NCBI GenBank assembly: GCA_013054445.1
Contig: JAAMPI010001236.1
Location: 1 to 17,260, forward strand
DNA from: Cudoniella acicularis
Taxonomy: Eukaryota; Ascomycota; Leotiomycetes; Helotiales; Helotiaceae
DNA length: 17,260 bases
Direction of reading: 5' to 3'
A model generated the notes under the pieces. The model made no database searches. It was not told where the DNA came from and saw nothing but the letters and a program-made list of their open reading frames with translations. The position numbers and the translations under genes were made by a program. This document shows positions 16,667-17,260 of this stretch, one piece after another. Positions within the stretch are counted from its first letter, which is position 1. Each line of letters begins with the position of its first letter.

Positions 16667-17260
16667 CTCCGTCAAGCATCAACCTAGGGATCTATAACGA
16701 AAGCCTGAAAGCTGAGTAGGGAATTAGAGGATAGGTGAGAAACTGCGGGATATGATTTATCGATCTGTGATGATTATTATTAGACGGGATAATATGTGGG
16801 TTCGCCTTCTCTCTTTTGGAAGTGGGACTTACGCCTGTTGAGATGCTGAGATTGATTTTGTGCTTTGTGTTTTGTGTTTAGAGAGATGAGATGATAGGCT
16901 TGTTTGTTTGTTTATTTGGTTTGATTTTGGGGATTAGGGATTGTTGAGTTAGCTTTGGAATTTGGATGCTGGGCAATGTCGGTTTTGGCGAGAGATGTCT
17001 GAGGATCTTGGACTGTCAGATGGACATCACTTTATCAATTAAGAAGCACACGATCTTCTATCCCCCCCCCTCCTACTCAACAACGTGTATGCACAAGCTT
17101 TAAACACAATAAAGTTCATATTCTCCTGAAAAACTATTCATTACTCCCCCTGATTACTTCCTAATTCCTAATATCAACAAACACGCTCCAAACTCCCTCA
17201 CCCTACTCCCATCAACTCCAAATAACTTTTCCTTCCTCCACAAACGCAAACAGTCAATTA
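16241..17260. other. Gene-free right end with microsatellites and strand-composition switch
   Basis: 1 kb with no credible gene. Simple repeats are CA runs at about 16499-16510 and 16602-16612, a TGTT run at 16901-16914 and C9 at 17062-17070. From about 16740 to 17040 the plus strand is G- and T-rich with little C. From 17041 to the edge it is C-, A- and T-rich with very little G, like the leader of a plus-strand gene lying outside the window. Confidence 0.45.
16472..16493 (+). other. Perfect 8-bp hairpin CTCGGTTC/GAACCGAG
   Basis: CTCGGTTC (16472-16479) and GAACCGAG (16486-16493) are exact reverse complements with a six-base loop CTCCTT. There is no T-run after it and no nearby gene, so it is noted as structure only. 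Confidence 0.55.

Overview
The window is nuclear DNA from a filamentous ascomycete (Pezizomycotina). The evidence is a Rab1/Ypt1 gene in five coding exons with the typical filamentous-fungal protein sequence, very short introns (47-92 bp, one of 219 bp) with CTAAC/CTGAC branch sites, and a secreted tannase/feruloyl esterase-family gene. A leotiomycete (Helotiales-like) origin is my guess from the style of the proteins and is not proven.

Left half, 1-9567: five genes. At the left edge, on the minus strand, is the 5' part of an IPI3-like WD40 gene (Rix1 complex, 60S ribosome assembly), cut by the window edge. About 1.3 kb of divergent upstream DNA separates it from a plus-strand, three-exon gene for a 701-residue Ser-rich, acidic, mostly disordered protein of unknown function. 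After a 1.4 kb spacer with a nested inverted repeat, CreA- and GATA-type sites and a TATA box comes a single-exon secreted esterase of the tannase/FaeB family with an intact CS-D-HC catalytic signature. It converges on a minus-strand two-exon gene for a 307-residue, probably mitochondrial protein (DUF2358/NTF2-like, tentative) whose intron appears to be GC-AG. That gene shares a 528-bp divergent promoter, with CACGTG and TCACATGTGA E-boxes, with ypt1.

Right part, 9568-17260: about 7.7 kb with no gene I can support. It is structured. It holds seven same-strand copies of a TTGACAGCA-like word (10.3-13.1 kb), four copies in both orientations of a motif around TTGAAGTGTT (13.4-13.8 kb), and a diverged family of at least seven dispersed, same-orientation repeat copies (14.0-16.2 kb; core around ATCTCAG then GAGGTTCCTTCCCCTCAA, ending near AACGCCT). 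It also holds an inverted set of ACGCCTRRTGCAT words and a sharp strand-composition switch near 17,041. I read it as repeat-derived or regulatory/non-coding-RNA-type intergenic DNA.

The genes do not form a pathway: ribosome assembly, membrane traffic and a putative mitochondrial protein are housekeeping neighbours, and the esterase is an accessory secreted enzyme. The most notable observations are the undescribed repeat family, the two clustered short motifs, and the overlapping donor arrangement in ypt1 (GTAGTAAGT), where the consensus donor would create an immediate stop.
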